Shown here in pieces: positions 45,047 to 54,703 of a stretch of 64,000 nucleotides of DNA. Made by a program: the position numbers and the translations under genes. Source of the stretch: Firmicutes bacterium HGW-Firmicutes-16 (GTDB lineage: Bacteria; Bacillota; Clostridia; Oscillospirales; Oscillospiraceae); assembly GCA_002841545.1 (NCBI GenBank), contig PGZZ01000002.1, positions 62,001 to 126,000 of the forward strand, given 5' to 3'. Numbering within the stretch: position 1 is the stretch's first letter; the number at the start of each line of letters is the position of its first letter. A model generated the notes under the pieces. It was not told the DNA's origin. It did no database searches and saw only the letters and a list, made by a program, of their open reading frames with translations.

Positions 45047-46207
45047 ATGAAAGAAGATTTCGGCTTAACCCAGGACCAGATTGACATTCAGCTTATGACT
45101 CGCGACTTTATCCGCAAGGAACTCACTTGGGAGAGAATCAAGGAATGCGACGAGAAGAACGAGGTCCCCATGGATATCGTCAAGAAGTGCGCAGATATGG
45201 GTCTTACCAGCATCACTCTGCCGGAGTCCGTCGGCGGCGGCGGAATGGGAGAGGTAACCAACTCCCTCGTTCTCGAAGAAATCAGTTATCAGGACGTCGG
45301 CTTTGCAACCACCATCGGTGCATGCGGCCTTTGCTTCACACCGATTAATCTTTTCGGAACAGACGCACAGAAGAAGCTTTACGCTGACTTCATACTTGCC
45401 GGCGGACTTTCTGCGTTCTGCCTTACCGAGGCTGACGCGGGTTCCGACGTTGGTGCCCTGCGTACAACCGCTGTCAAGGACGGCGACGAATATGTCATTA
45501 ACGGAACCAAGGCCTTTATCACAAACGGCGGCAACGCAAGCGTTTATACAGTCTTTGCAATGACAGATCCCAATGCCGGCGCGCGCGGAATGTCCTGCTT
45601 TATCGTCGAGCGTAGCCGTGCAGGCATATCCTGCGGCAAGGAAGAGGACAAGATGGGTATCCGTCTTTCCAACACCTGCGAAGTCATCTTTGACAACGTT
45701 CGCATCCCTGCCGACCACCTTGTCGGTCAGGAAGGCAAGGGCTTCAAGATTGCAATGAGCACCTTCGACATCACCCGTCCGGCGGGCGTCGGCGCTGCCT
45801 GCTGCGGCGCTATGAAGAGCTGCATCGACAAGTGCATTGAGTACGCCGCAACGCGCGTTACCTTCGGCCAGCCCATCCTCCAGAACCAAGCTATCCAGTT
45901 CATGATAGCCGACATGGAAGTTCGCTACGAAGCTGCCCGCGCTCTTGCTTATAGGGTCGCAGCCGGCATCGATGCCCATGTCATCGACAGCGCACTTTCC
46001 TCCGCCTCCAAGACTTTCTCCTCGGAATCTCTTGTAAAAACCGCTGAGGATGCCATCCAGATTCATGGTGGAAACGGTTACAGCAAAGAGTATCCGATCG
46101 AGATCATCTACAGGAACTCGAAGATTGCTACGATTTACGAAGGAACCAACCAGGTTCAGCGCATGGTCATCGTGAAGTCCCTGCTTAAGGCCTCCGGCCT
46201 GATGTAA
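45047..46207 (+). CDS. Short-chain acyl-CoA dehydrogenase (butyryl-CoA dehydrogenase type)
   Basis: 386 aa, full length. FAD enzyme passing electrons to Etf. Motifs: LTEADAGSDVGALRTTAV, YVINGTKAFITNGG, FDITRPAGVGAACCGAM, QILQ-type segment TFGQPILQNQAIQFMIADME, EDAIQIHGGNGYSKEYP and IYEGTNQVQRMVI, whose Glu is the catalytic base in butyryl-CoA dehydrogenase. The start at 45047 has AAAGGAG; longer in-frame readings from 44966 lack one. etfBA follow after a terminator and a separate promoter. Neither crotonase nor thiolase genes lie nearby, so the chain-length preference is inferred. Confidence 0.92.
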   Translation: MKEDFGLTQDQIDIQLMTRDFIRKELTWERIKECDEKNEVPMDIVKKCADMGLTSITLPESVGGGGMGEVTNSLVLEEISYQDVGFATTIGACGLCFTPINLFGTDAQKKLYADFILAGGLSAFCLTEADAGSDVGALRTTAVKDGDEYVINGTKAFITNGGNASVYTVFAMTDPNAGARGMSCFIVERSRAGISCGKEEDKMGIRLSNTCEVIFDNVRIPADHLVGQEGKGFKIAMSTFDITRPAGVGAACCGAMKSCIDKCIEYAATRVTFGQPILQNQAIQFMIADMEVRYEAARALAYRVAAGIDAHVIDSALSSASKTFSSESLVKTAEDAIQIHGGNGYSKEYPIEIIYRNSKIATIYEGTNQVQRMVIVKSLLKASGLM

Positions 46208-46286
46208 GGTTTCGGCGAAAACCTCAATACATAATTATATTATAAAATCAACTCAGAAATGCTTCTGCGGTTGACTTAGTTTCAGT

Positions 46287-46336
46287 AATAAGTCCGCATA
46301 AACACTGTGTGTCTGTGCGGACTTATTGTATTTTGT
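46287..46336 (+). terminator. Terminator after acyl-CoA dehydrogenase gene
   Basis: A 12-bp stem AATAAGTCCGCA/TGCGGACTTATT around a 17-base loop, then GTATTTT. Confidence 0.75.
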
Positions 46337-46448
46337 GCTTAACATTTTGAGACTTGGCAATATAATAAACAAATCCAGTCTGAAAATGCATAATCCATTG
46401 GAAATTGCACGAAATTGGATAATATTGTGCATAAAAAGTCTTTATATG

Positions 46449-46477
46449 TTGACAATCTTTTTGCTGATATGTATAAT
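46449..46477 (+). promoter_or_regulatory. Consensus promoter of etfBA
   Basis: TTGACA (46449-46454), 17-base spacer, TATAAT (46472-46477), a perfect match. It leaves a leader of about 130 nt. The remainder of the 406-base gap (46208-46613) holds only the terminator and no gene. Confidence 0.85.
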
Positions 46478-46613
46478 TAATTTTCGGAGAAAGAACAGCA
46501 TTTTCGAGCGCAATGAGCTCTTTGTATTTCTGCTTTTGTCTAGTAACTCAGATGGACTTAGCAGCTCAGCTATTCGGAAAAAGCGAAAATATTGAAAGAA
46601 GGAAAAATCTATC

Positions 46614-47417
46614 ATGAACATGCTTGTTTGCATCAAACAGGTACCTGATACAACTGAAATCAGGATAGACCCTGTTAAAAACACCCTTATCCGTGACGGC
46701 GTTCCCAGCATAGTGAACCCCTTTGATGCTTATGCTCTAGAACTCGCTGCAAGAATAAAGGATACTGATCCGTCCGCTAAAATAGTTCTCCTGTCCATGG
46801 GCCCCGAACAGGCTAAGGTCGCTCTCAAAGAGTGCCTTGCTGTCGGCGGTGACAAGGCTTATCTCGTAACCGACCGTTGCTTCGGCGGTTCCGATACGCT
46901 TGCTACGAGCTATATACTTTCCTCTGCAATCAAAAACATTGAAGAGATCGAAGGCAAATTCGATATCATATTCTGCGGTAAGCAGGCTATCGACGGCGAT
47001 ACCGCACAGGTTGGTCCGGAAATTGCCGAGCATCTCGGTTATCCTCAGGTTACATATGCTATTGAAGCTTCCGTTGTTGACGGCAAAGTAAAGGTAAAAA
47101 AAGAAGTTGAAGAAGGCTTCGAAATTATCGGCTCTAAAATGCCTTGCTTAGTAACCGTAACTAAGCCCAATTTTGACCCGCGTTATCCCTCCATCAAGTC
47201 AAAGATGGCTGCTAACCGCGCCGAAATCGGCGTAATCGTTTGTGACGATATGCCAAACATCGACAGAGAGAGAATCGGTCTTAAGGGTTCCCCTACAAAG
47301 GTTAAGAAGACTTTTACACCTCCTGTTAAGAGTGGCGGCGCAAAAATCCATGAAGACAGCAATGAAGCAACAGCGAAGAAACTCTTCGCCACACTTGTTG
47401 CTGACGGCATCATTTAA
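46614..47417 (+). CDS. etfB: Electron transfer flavoprotein beta subunit
   Basis: 267 aa. MNMLVCIKQVPDTTEIRIDP, NPFDAYALELAARIKD, LSMGPEQAKVALKECLAVG, DIIFCGKQAIDGDTAQVGPEIAEHLG (split motif) and MPCLVTVTKPNFDPRYPS. It binds AMP or FAD and, with EtfA, takes electrons from or gives them to acyl-CoA dehydrogenase. Ribosome site AGAAGGA. etfA follows 14 bases later. Confidence 0.97.
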   Translation: MNMLVCIKQVPDTTEIRIDPVKNTLIRDGVPSIVNPFDAYALELAARIKDTDPSAKIVLLSMGPEQAKVALKECLAVGGDKAYLVTDRCFGGSDTLATSYILSSAIKNIEEIEGKFDIIFCGKQAIDGDTAQVGPEIAEHLGYPQVTYAIEASVVDGKVKVKKEVEEGFEIIGSKMPCLVTVTKPNFDPRYPSIKSKMAANRAEIGVIVCDDMPNIDRERIGLKGSPTKVKKTFTPPVKSGGAKIHEDSNEATAKKLFATLVADGII

Positions 47418-47431
47418 GGGGGATAAATATA

Positions 47432-48439
47432 ATGGAAGCAAAAACCAAAGATTTATGGGTATTCATTGAAACCAATGACGACGGCACTGCAAAGAATGTC
47501 GGTTTGGAACTCCTCGGCGCAGGCCGCGGCCTAGCCGAAAAACAGGGCGGCAAGCTCGTTGGTGTCGTTATCGGAAATAGTGCTGACGAAGCGGTTAAAT
47601 CCGCAACCGCTTTTGGCGCTGATACAGTTATTGTTGTCGACGGCAAGGAATATGGGCATTACACAACCGATGCTTATGCAAAGGCAATGTATACTCTTGT
47701 TGAGAAATATGGCCCCACCAGCATACTTATCGGCGCTACCAACAACGGCCGAGACCTCGGACCCCGTCTTTCTTGCCGCTTGAAGACAGGACTTACAGCA
47801 GACTGCACATCTCTTGCAATCGACGAAGAGTCCGGCAATGTGGCATGGACACGTCCTGCATTTGGCGGTAACCTCATGGCAACGATCCTTTGCCCGGACA
47901 ACCGTCCTCAGATTGGTACAGTTCGTCCCGGCGTCTTTAAGAAGGCCGATATCGACGAAACACGTAAAGCTGAAGTCATCAAGGAAGACATTCACGTTTC
48001 TGCTAATGAGATTCGCACCGAGCTTCTTGAGATTATTCATGAAGCGGCCGGCGAGCTTGTTGACCTCGAAGGCGCAGAAATCATTGTTTCTGGTGGACGT
48101 GGTGTCGGCGGCCCTGAAGGCTTCAAGCCCATCAAGGAGCTTGCAGCAGTTCTTGGCGCAACAGTCGGCGCTTCCCGTGCAGCTGTTGATGCAGGCTGGA
48201 TTGGTCACTCTCATCAGGTTGGACAGACAGGTAAAACTGTCGGACCCAAGCTCTATATCGCCTGTGGAATTTCCGGCGCTATTCAGCACGTAGCCGGTAT
48301 GAGCAGCTCGAAGACAATCATCGCTATCAACAAGGACGAAACCGCTCCTATCTTTAACGTAGCGGATTACGCTATTGTCGGTGATTTATTCGAGATTCTT
48401 CCTATACTTACAGCTGAAATCAAGAAGCTTAAGGCATAA
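47432..48439 (+). CDS. etfA: Electron transfer flavoprotein alpha subunit
   Basis: 335 aa. N-terminal DLWVFIETNDDG, ILIGATNNGRDLGPRLSCRL, and the C-terminal FAD domain VSGGRGVGGPEGFKPIKELA, GASRAAVDAGWIGHSHQVGQTG, YIACGISGAIQHVAGM and IFNVADYAIVGDLFEILP. It holds the FAD that exchanges electrons with acyl-CoA dehydrogenase. Ends with a terminator. Confidence 0.97.
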   Translation: MEAKTKDLWVFIETNDDGTAKNVGLELLGAGRGLAEKQGGKLVGVVIGNSADEAVKSATAFGADTVIVVDGKEYGHYTTDAYAKAMYTLVEKYGPTSILIGATNNGRDLGPRLSCRLKTGLTADCTSLAIDEESGNVAWTRPAFGGNLMATILCPDNRPQIGTVRPGVFKKADIDETRKAEVIKEDIHVSANEIRTELLEIIHEAAGELVDLEGAEIIVSGGRGVGGPEGFKPIKELAAVLGATVGASRAAVDAGWIGHSHQVGQTGKTVGPKLYIACGISGAIQHVAGMSSSKTIIAINKDETAPIFNVADYAIVGDLFEILPILTAEIKKLKA

Positions 48440-48450
48440 AATTTCAAAAC

Positions 48451-48490
48451 AAAAGCAAGGGGACACTAAGGTGTCCCCTTGCTTTTTATC
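48451..48490 (+). terminator. Terminator of etfBA
   Basis: A 16-bp stem AAAAGCAAGGGGACAC/GTGTCCCCTTGCTTTT with loop TAAG and T-run. Confidence 0.9.
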
Positions 48491-48590
48491 GAACTTCACA
48501 ATCTGTGTATCTGTCTCTTTTTCACAGCATATAATTTTAATATGCAAATTCGCTGTGCCAGGTACGGCTTGAACTATGAAGGAGGCATAT

Positions 48591-49097
48591 ATGAACGAGA
48601 ATATGAGGAGCTGCGAGCTGCCGATTCCATATCCTCCGCTTAAAACTGATGGTAAGAACCTTTATTATGCTATGCTTCTTACAAATGATTTAGCCGGAGC
48701 AGTAAGCGAAATGAGCGCTGTTACCGCATATAGCTTTCAACATTTTGTGACCTATAACCAGAAAATATCTGAAACAATAAAATGTATTTCGCTGATTGAA
48801 ATAAGACATTTGGGTATTATTGGCAAGCTAATTTCAAATTATGGCGGAAATCCTCGCCTTGCTGTGCAGGCAGGCTGCAAAAGCACTTTCTGGAATGCGC
48901 AGTACATAAGCTACGAAACAAACCCTAAATGCTATCTCAAGGAAAATATAGTAAACGAAAAAGCCGCGATTGCCAGCTATAATAACCGTATCAGTCAAAT
49001 CACCGACAGAGCTGTGCAGGAGCTTCTAAAAAGGATAATCCTCGACGAAGAAAACCATATCAGTCTGTTTAGCGACTTGCTCGAAGAATTCTATTAA
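48591..49097 (+). CDS. Ferritin-like di-iron protein
   Basis: 168 aa. Four-helix ferritin-like pattern with two ExxH-type pairs: EMSAVTAYSFQHF, SLIEIRHLGIIGKL, NEKAAIASYNNRI and LDEENHISLFSDLLEEF. The N-terminus (NMRSCELPIPYPPLKTDG) resembles the small spore-associated or manganese-catalase-like proteins of Clostridia. It may be an oxidative-stress protein or CotJC relative (inference). Start 48591 has AAGGAGG 6 bases upstream; ATG 48576 is in frame without one. It stands alone between terminators. Confidence 0.75.
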   Translation: MNENMRSCELPIPYPPLKTDGKNLYYAMLLTNDLAGAVSEMSAVTAYSFQHFVTYNQKISETIKCISLIEIRHLGIIGKLISNYGGNPRLAVQAGCKSTFWNAQYISYETNPKCYLKENIVNEKAAIASYNNRISQITDRAVQELLKRIILDEENHISLFSDLLEEFY

Positions 49098-49101
49098 ATA
49101 T

Positions 49102-49147
49102 AATAAGGGACTCCCGTCAGATAATGCTGACGGGAGTCCCTTATTTT
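49102..49147. terminator. Bidirectional terminator between ferritin-like gene and ackA
   Basis: A 19-bp perfect stem starting AATAAGGGACTCCCG, loop ATAATG, T-rich tail. Confidence 0.88.
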
Positions 49148-49152
49148 CTATA

Positions 49153-50349
49153 TTACACAAGTTCTTTCGTATCTCTTGCGATGACGAGCTCTTCATTTGT
49201 GGGTATGACAAGCAGCTTAACCTTGCTGTCCTTTGTTGAGATAACAATCTCTTCTCCGCGCTTGGTGTTCGCCTCTCTATCGACTGTACAGCCGAGATAT
49301 CCGAAATATTCGCAAATAGCAGCTCTAGTTTCCTTGCTGTTTTCGCCGATACCGGCAGTAAAAATAATAGCGTCAACACCATTCATCGCAGCAGCATAGG
49401 AGCCGACAACCTTAGCAACTTCATAGTGAAAAAGGTCAAGTGCGAGCTGTGCATCTTTGTTGCCCTCGGCAGCAGCATTGTCTAGGTCGCGGAAATCGCT
49501 GGAAATACCGGAAACGCCGAGAACGCCGGATTTTTTATTGAGAATGTTTATCATCTCATCAATGCTAATGCCATATTTGTTCATAAGGTATTGAAGTACG
49601 CCACTATCCAAATCGCCACAGCGTGTGCCCATCGGAAGACCGACCAGCGGAGTGAAGCCCATGGAAGTATCGACACTCTTGCCGCCCTCGATAGCGCAGA
49701 CAGAGCTACCATTGCCCATGTGGCAGGATATGAGCTTGAGCTCGGATATGGGTTTTCCAAGCATAGCGGCGGCGCGGGTTGCGACGTAGCGGTGGCTGGT
49801 GCCGTGGAAACCGTAACGGCGGATTTTATCCTTCTCGTAGTATTCCTTAGGAATAGCATAGGTGAAGGCTTTACCGGGCATAGTCTGATGATAGGCGGTG
49901 TCAAACACGGCGACCTGAGGAACCTTATCGCCCATTACCTTTTTACAGGCGTTGATACCGGTTATGTTCGCGGGGTTGTGAAGAGGAGCAAGCGGAACAC
50001 AGGTTTCGATTGCTTTCATGACTTCATCCGTAATAAGTACCGAGGAGGAAAAATACTCTCCGCCATGTACCACACGATGGCCGACTGCGTTAATTTCGGA
50101 CATTGAGGAAACTACACCATATTCAGCAGATGTAAGTTTTTCGATAACGGCTGCGATCGCTTCCGCGTGGGTTGGAAGGCTGATATCTTCATCAAACTTC
50201 TTTTTACCTTCGAGAAGCGGGCTGTGCTTCAGGTGACCATCGATACCGATGCGCTCACAAAGTCCCTTTGCCAATACTCTTTCGCCTTCCATATCAAAAA
50301 GCTGATACTTGAGGGAAGAACTTCCCGCGTTTATGACCAAAATCTTCAT
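49153..50349 (-). CDS. ackA: Acetate kinase
   Basis: 398 aa. Makes ATP from acetyl phosphate at the end of fermentation. MKILVINAGSSSLKYQLFDM, GHRVVHGGEYF, FDTAYHQTMP, RRYGFHGTSHRYV, SCHMGNGSSVCAIEGGKSVDTSMGFTP (split motif), TRCGDLDSGVL, IIFTAGIGENS. Ribosome site AAGGGG. No pta gene is adjacent. The gene is divergent from tmcAL, which consumes acetate. Confidence 0.98.
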   Translation of the reverse strand: MKILVINAGSSSLKYQLFDMEGERVLAKGLCERIGIDGHLKHSPLLEGKKKFDEDISLPTHAEAIAAVIEKLTSAEYGVVSSMSEINAVGHRVVHGGEYFSSSVLITDEVMKAIETCVPLAPLHNPANITGINACKKVMGDKVPQVAVFDTAYHQTMPGKAFTYAIPKEYYEKDKIRRYGFHGTSHRYVATRAAAMLGKPISELKLISCHMGNGSSVCAIEGGKSVDTSMGFTPLVGLPMGTRCGDLDSGVLQYLMNKYGISIDEMINILNKKSGVLGVSGISSDFRDLDNAAAEGNKDAQLALDLFHYEVAKVVGSYAAAMNGVDAIIFTAGIGENSKETRAAICEYFGYLGCTVDREANTKRGEEIVISTKDSKVKLLVIPTNEELVIARDTKELV

Positions 50350-50467
50350 TTCATTGACCCCTTTGTTATTGTAATCTTTGTGTTTTGATTGTAATATGTG
50401 TGTAAGTCTTCTCCAACTTACGCACTTAGCTATTTTAATCCAATCGAATGCATAAAATCAAGCTTTT

Positions 50468-50496
50468 TTGACACTTATTTACTATATTAATATAAT
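50468..50496 (+). promoter_or_regulatory. Consensus promoter of tmcAL
   Basis: TTGACA (50468-50473), 17-base spacer, TATAAT (50491-50496), a perfect match, 22 bases before the start codon. Confidence 0.85.
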
Positions 50497-50518
50497 TATT
50501 AGCCAAAAAGGAGCCGAA

Positions 50519-51703
50519 ATGAAAATTCTGGGTATAGTTGCCGAGTATAACCCGTTTCATAACGGGCACAAGCTTCATATTGAGGAAAGCAAAAAAGCCA
50601 TATCGCACGATACGGCAGTGGTCTGCGTAATGTCCGGCGATTTCGTTCAAAGAGGGGAAGCCGCCGTCTTTTCAAAATTTGCCCGTGCCGAAGCTGCCGT
50701 CAAGAGCGGCGCTGACCTTGTAATAGAGCTCCCGCTGCCCTGGGCACTTTCTTCTGCGGAAGGCTTTGCAAGGGGCGCTGTGGGACTTTTGGGTGCGCTG
50801 AACTGCGTAAATTACCTCAGCTTTGGAAGTGAATGCGGCGACATTGGAGTGCTTAATTCGCTTGTTATGGCGCTTTCTGACCCCTTTCTTGACGCTGAGA
50901 TTCGCGAGGAATTAAAAAGCGGAGTTTCCTATGCCACCGCTAGACAGGCCGCACTTTCAAAAAGCATAGGGAGCCTTGCGGATCATCTTGGAACACCGAA
51001 CAATATTCTTGCTGTGGAGTATCTCAAGGCAATCTATGATCAGCGGCTTAGAATCGAGCCTTTAACAATTAAGAGAATCGGTGCTGGACACGACGAGGAG
51101 GGCGGCTCTGCTTCTGATATCCGGGGATTGCTCTCTCAAGGCAAGCCGATAAAAAACTATGTTCCCAAAGAGGCAAGCGAAGTATTTTATCGCGAAAGCG
51201 AGCAGGGCAGGGGTCCTGTTTTCATGGAAGACCTTGAAAGCGCAATACTTTCACGTTTTCGAATGATGGATGACCGCATATTCAGCGAGATACCCGATGA
51301 CTCGGAGGGCCTAGGTAACCGGCTTATTGCCGCTTTTCATGAGGAATCTACACTTGAGGGGGTGCTTTCGGCCGCAAAATCGAAGCGTTATGCTCTATCG
51401 AGACTGCGCAGGATGTGCCTTTGTGCCGCACTCGGCATAAAAAGAGGACGGGCAGACGGAATCCCGCCATACGCAAGAATTCTGGCTGCTAACGAGACGG
51501 GGAGATTAGCTTTGAACATTATGGCCGATAAATCCATCATACCCCTTATAACAAAGCCGGCGGCGGTTAAGGAACTATCCGAAGAATGCAGGAATTTATT
51601 CGAACTGGAAAGCTCGGCGCACGATCTCTATGCTTTGGGTTATGCCGCGAAGGAGGAGCGCCGAGGCAATGCAGATTGGCGCGCGAGCCCCAAAATGGTA
51701 TAA
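50519..51703 (+). CDS. tmcAL: tRNA(Met) cytidine acetate ligase
   Basis: 394 aa. Makes N4-acetylcytidine at the wobble base of elongator tRNA-Met from acetate and ATP. MKILGIVAEYNPFHNGHKLHIEE has the nucleotidyltransferase HxGH-like motif (HNGH), followed by VVCVMSGDFVQRGEAAVFSK, FGSECGD, SPNNILAVEYL-like (TPNNILAVEYLKAI) and DIRGLLSQG. Formerly YlbM/DUF795. The ATG at 50519 has AAAAAGGAG upstream; the longer in-frame reading starts inside the promoter. Confidence 0.94.
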   Translation: MKILGIVAEYNPFHNGHKLHIEESKKAISHDTAVVCVMSGDFVQRGEAAVFSKFARAEAAVKSGADLVIELPLPWALSSAEGFARGAVGLLGALNCVNYLSFGSECGDIGVLNSLVMALSDPFLDAEIREELKSGVSYATARQAALSKSIGSLADHLGTPNNILAVEYLKAIYDQRLRIEPLTIKRIGAGHDEEGGSASDIRGLLSQGKPIKNYVPKEASEVFYRESEQGRGPVFMEDLESAILSRFRMMDDRIFSEIPDDSEGLGNRLIAAFHEESTLEGVLSAAKSKRYALSRLRRMCLCAALGIKRGRADGIPPYARILAANETGRLALNIMADKSIIPLITKPAAVKELSEECRNLFELESSAHDLYALGYAAKEERRGNADWRASPKMV

Positions 51704-51866
51704 ATGTTTGATTCTAGGTGCAAATATAGCTGAAACCCTTTGTCCAAAACGCCCAAAATTGCCTGAACAACTTGCTTTAATGGCATTTATGATATATCAT
51801 ACCGACATAATTGAGCTGATATAATTCGAAACTTCAAAAATATCAAACAAGGAAATCGGAGTACGA

Positions 51867-53087
51867 ATGAAAAAAGTCATTTTGGCGGTCATTTCGTTTT
51901 GTCTTATAGCCGCTTTGTTCGTCGCTTTTGGAAATCTTGGCGGTCTGGACAAAATCAGTGCTTTCGGCGAAAAGATAATACACAAAAATGTTATTTATAT
52001 CGGTGTTTACGAACCGACTACAGGGGATTATGCGCAGGGCGGAAAGACAGAGACGCTTGGCATTCGATATGCCAATTCAATAACCCCAACGGTTAATATC
52101 GACGGAGTTACATATGATATCCAGCTTGTCGAAGCCGATAACGCATTGGATGAGGTCGGCACAGCTTCAGCAGCAGAGACACTGATGGCTTCTAAGGTTT
52201 CTGCCGTTCTCGGTTCATACGGCTCAAAAGCCACTGCGGTCGGGCTCTCGGAGTTCGAAAAGAGCGGTATTCCGCTAGTCGGCATTTCCTGCTCGAGTCA
52301 AGCTGCGACGGAAGGGGCAAGATCTTATTTTCGTCTGTGCAGCAGCGACGCCTTTCAAAGCGGAGTTATGGCAAACCTTGCCTATGGAATGGACCTCAGA
52401 AAAGCCGCCGTTCTGACGCAGACCGGCGATGAATATTCCAAAAAAGCTGGGAAAATTTTTGCTGAAGCGTTTCAAAAGCTCGGCGGGGAAGTGATTGAAT
52501 ACAGCTTTCAGCTCGGGCAGCAGAATTTTCGTTCTCTTGCAGAGAATATTGCCGCAGGCGACGCTGACTTTGTCTATATGCTGTCAGGCTCGTCCGAAGG
52601 AGAATACTTCATCAATCAGTCTCGGGACGAGGGTCTTTTATGCCCAATTATGGGTCCCGAAAGCTGGGATTCGCCCCTGCTTCTGAATGATATAACGTCT
52701 AGTTCGCGCGATGTTTATATCGCTTCGGAATTTAACTCCGGTTCATCGGCCGATCCTGACTCCGTTGAATTTGCCGGTCGATATTCTAAATGGCTGCAAA
52801 AAGATACGCAACGTATAGAAATGAACGGCGGGAACGATTATACCTCAACATCTGCGGCGACAGCTTACGATGCTTATATGCTCATAGTAAAGGCAATAAA
52901 GGCAGCGGATTCAAAAGACCCACAGGCAATAAGGAAGGCGCTTCAAACACTCACATATGACGGTTTGTCCGGAACCATCTCCTTCAATGGAAATGGAGAA
53001 GTTAATAAAAAACAAGTGTTAATCAAAACTGTTAATACAAGCTCGAAACAGTTCGAGGTTTTGCAGATAAGTACTGTCGGCAAATGA
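51867..53087 (+). CDS. Branched-chain amino acid-type solute-binding protein (periplasmic-binding type 1)
   Basis: 406 aa. N-terminal signal or anchor segment (VILAVISFCLIAALFVAFG) without a lipobox Cys. Then Peripla_BP_6: IYIGVYEPTTGDYAQGG, VTYDIQLVEADNALDEV, SAVLGSYGSKATAVGLSEF, GIPLVGISCSSQAATEG, RSYFRLCSSDAFQSGVMANL. It is LivJ-like, but no liv permease or ATPase gene is near; the ligand may be an amino acid or amide, or it may act as a sensor. Monocistronic. Confidence 0.85.
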   Translation: MKKVILAVISFCLIAALFVAFGNLGGLDKISAFGEKIIHKNVIYIGVYEPTTGDYAQGGKTETLGIRYANSITPTVNIDGVTYDIQLVEADNALDEVGTASAAETLMASKVSAVLGSYGSKATAVGLSEFEKSGIPLVGISCSSQAATEGARSYFRLCSSDAFQSGVMANLAYGMDLRKAAVLTQTGDEYSKKAGKIFAEAFQKLGGEVIEYSFQLGQQNFRSLAENIAAGDADFVYMLSGSSEGEYFINQSRDEGLLCPIMGPESWDSPLLLNDITSSSRDVYIASEFNSGSSADPDSVEFAGRYSKWLQKDTQRIEMNGGNDYTSTSAATAYDAYMLIVKAIKAADSKDPQAIRKALQTLTYDGLSGTISFNGNGEVNKKQVLIKTVNTSSKQFEVLQISTVGK

Positions 53088-53120
53088 AAAAAGACCTTTC
53101 CGCAAAGGAAAGGTCTTTTT
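53087..53120. terminator. Bidirectional terminator between binding-protein and exporter genes
   Basis: A 14-bp stem AAAAAAGACCTTTC/GAAAGGTCTTTTTT, loop GCAAAG. Confidence 0.87.
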
Positions 53121-53128
53121 TATGTCTT

Positions 53129-54703
53129 CTATAATTCAGCGTATTGCAGAACATTTCTGCAAGAATATATTATTAGCGAGGCGACGGGGATATTCATTAA
53201 TGTTATGCTCATTACGGAAGTGATGTCGGAACTAAAGAGAGTTATTCCACTTGCGCTGAGAACAACTGCAAGAACGATGCCGGGTGCAGAAAGAAGAATA
53301 TCAACAACAAAATAAATTAGTAAACCCGCAACTTTTGAAAGAGAGCCGCCCCAGAGACGCTCTATCGCAATACTCGATGCTATAAACAAAAATGAAAATG
53401 TCATTCTTCCAACAATACACAGTATGCAGACAAGTGCCGGCGCTCCAAGAATTATTGAAACTGGTATAAATATTAGTGCGCTTTCAAGAAGCTCTGTTGG
53501 GAAGGTTTCGGCAAGAGCATATATAATTTTCTTGAACGGAGATTCAGGCACGAGATATATGAAGGGCTTAGTAAGCTCGCGATTGAATCTCCCCAAAGCT
53601 ACGGTGAAAACTTGCATGTAAACTGAGAAAGCGAAGATTGGCAGGATGCCTGCGCCCTTCATGAAGATTGTAAATCCAATGGTTATCAACACGAAAACGA
53701 GGGACATGGGTTTAATCCAGATTTTGCTTGCACGCCTGTTTTCAAGCATGTGCTTATAGAAAAACACTGACGCTCCATTGCCTTTTCCGATGCCCTCTTT
53801 GCCGACCTTAATGACCTTTGGAGTGGCTTCAGGTGGCACGCCATCCTTAGCGGAATTGATGGTGTTTTGCATCGTTTCGGCGGAGGCTATGACATCCTCA
53901 TAATATTCACGCTTCGAGCGCGACATAGCGATGAGCATAGCTGTAAAGGCGGCGGCTGATAGAATGAGCCACAGTGCGGACTCAATGTATTCTCCCTTGA
54001 ATATGCTTCCTGCAAAGCCCCCTATCCAGCCCGCAAACGGGAATAGCAGCACAGGCAGGCCGTTGCCTGCTTCGGCAAGAGCTTTCACAATATGGTCTTT
54101 GTTTTGGAGTACGTGCAGCCCGATATATGCCAAAATGCCTACGATAATAATATAAAGTACCGCTTTTGCGATGTTCTTCTTTTTTTCGCTGTCGCTCACG
54201 AAGGTATATAGAAACATACCAAGTGTTTGGCTCAAAAACACAGTCAGTGAATAGGTCAGGAATATTAATGTCAGCCCTAAGTAGCTTAAATTATAATTCA
54301 TATGGAGTGCGGAATATTGGAATAGGATGAATATGCCGATTAGCATAGATGACCATATCTGCTGAATCAGGGCATAGAACAGGATGCTTCTCTTGTTCAG
54401 AGGAGAGGGGAACAAATAATTCACATCCGCCATTTTGAAAAATGTTCCGCCGTTTTTAAGACCGGAGTTGAAAGTGGTCGCAAATATTAGTATAAAAAGA
54501 GCGTTGATTCCGGCGGTAAGCTCCGAAATGTCCCTAACAACACGATCAGATTCCTTGGCACCCGCATTGCCGCCGATCATTGTTAGCACCAATAGGCCAA
54601 TGAAAATCACGACATATATAAGGCGGACGGGTTTTTTAAAAAAGCTTACAAGCTGGTTATGAATTTTTGTTCGGAGTAGATACGAAAGAGCGTTGCCGTT
54701 CAT
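53129..54703 (-). CDS. ABC exporter membrane subunit
   Basis: 524 aa. About twelve hydrophobic segments, first at VIYVVIFIGLLVLTMIG (near residue 30). A central cytoplasmic stretch of about 60 residues (ETMQNTINSAKDGVPPEATPK) separates the halves, and GNGASVFFYKHMLENRR follows. It matches the putative ABC exporter proteins of Clostridia that pair with a single ATPase. The start codon overlaps the ATPase stop (ATGA), so the two are translationally coupled. The substrate is unknown. Confidence 0.8.
   Translation of the reverse strand: MNGNALSYLLRTKIHNQLVSFFKKPVRLIYVVIFIGLLVLTMIGGNAGAKESDRVVRDISELTAGINALFILIFATTFNSGLKNGGTFFKMADVNYLFPSPLNKRSILFYALIQQIWSSMLIGIFILFQYSALHMNYNLSYLGLTLIFLTYSLTVFLSQTLGMFLYTFVSDSEKKKNIAKAVLYIIIVGILAYIGLHVLQNKDHIVKALAEAGNGLPVLLFPFAGWIGGFAGSIFKGEYIESALWLILSAAAFTAMLIAMSRSKREYYEDVIASAETMQNTINSAKDGVPPEATPKVIKVGKEGIGKGNGASVFFYKHMLENRRASKIWIKPMSLVFVLITIGFTIFMKGAGILPIFAFSVYMQVFTVALGRFNRELTKPFIYLVPESPFKKIIYALAETFPTELLESALIFIPVSIILGAPALVCILCIVGRMTFSFLFIASSIAIERLWGGSLSKVAGLLIYFVVDILLSAPGIVLAVVLSASGITLFSSDITSVMSITLMNIPVASLIIYSCRNVLQYAEL

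Noticed and set aside
45065-46066. A 333-codon open frame antisense to the acyl-CoA dehydrogenase gene.
   Set aside because: It lies wholly inside a well-conserved gene, has no ribosome site or recognisable domain, and arises from codon bias of a highly expressed gene.
47531-48289. A 252-codon open frame antisense to etfA.
   Set aside because: Same explanation as above; Cys- and Ser-rich composition with no family match.
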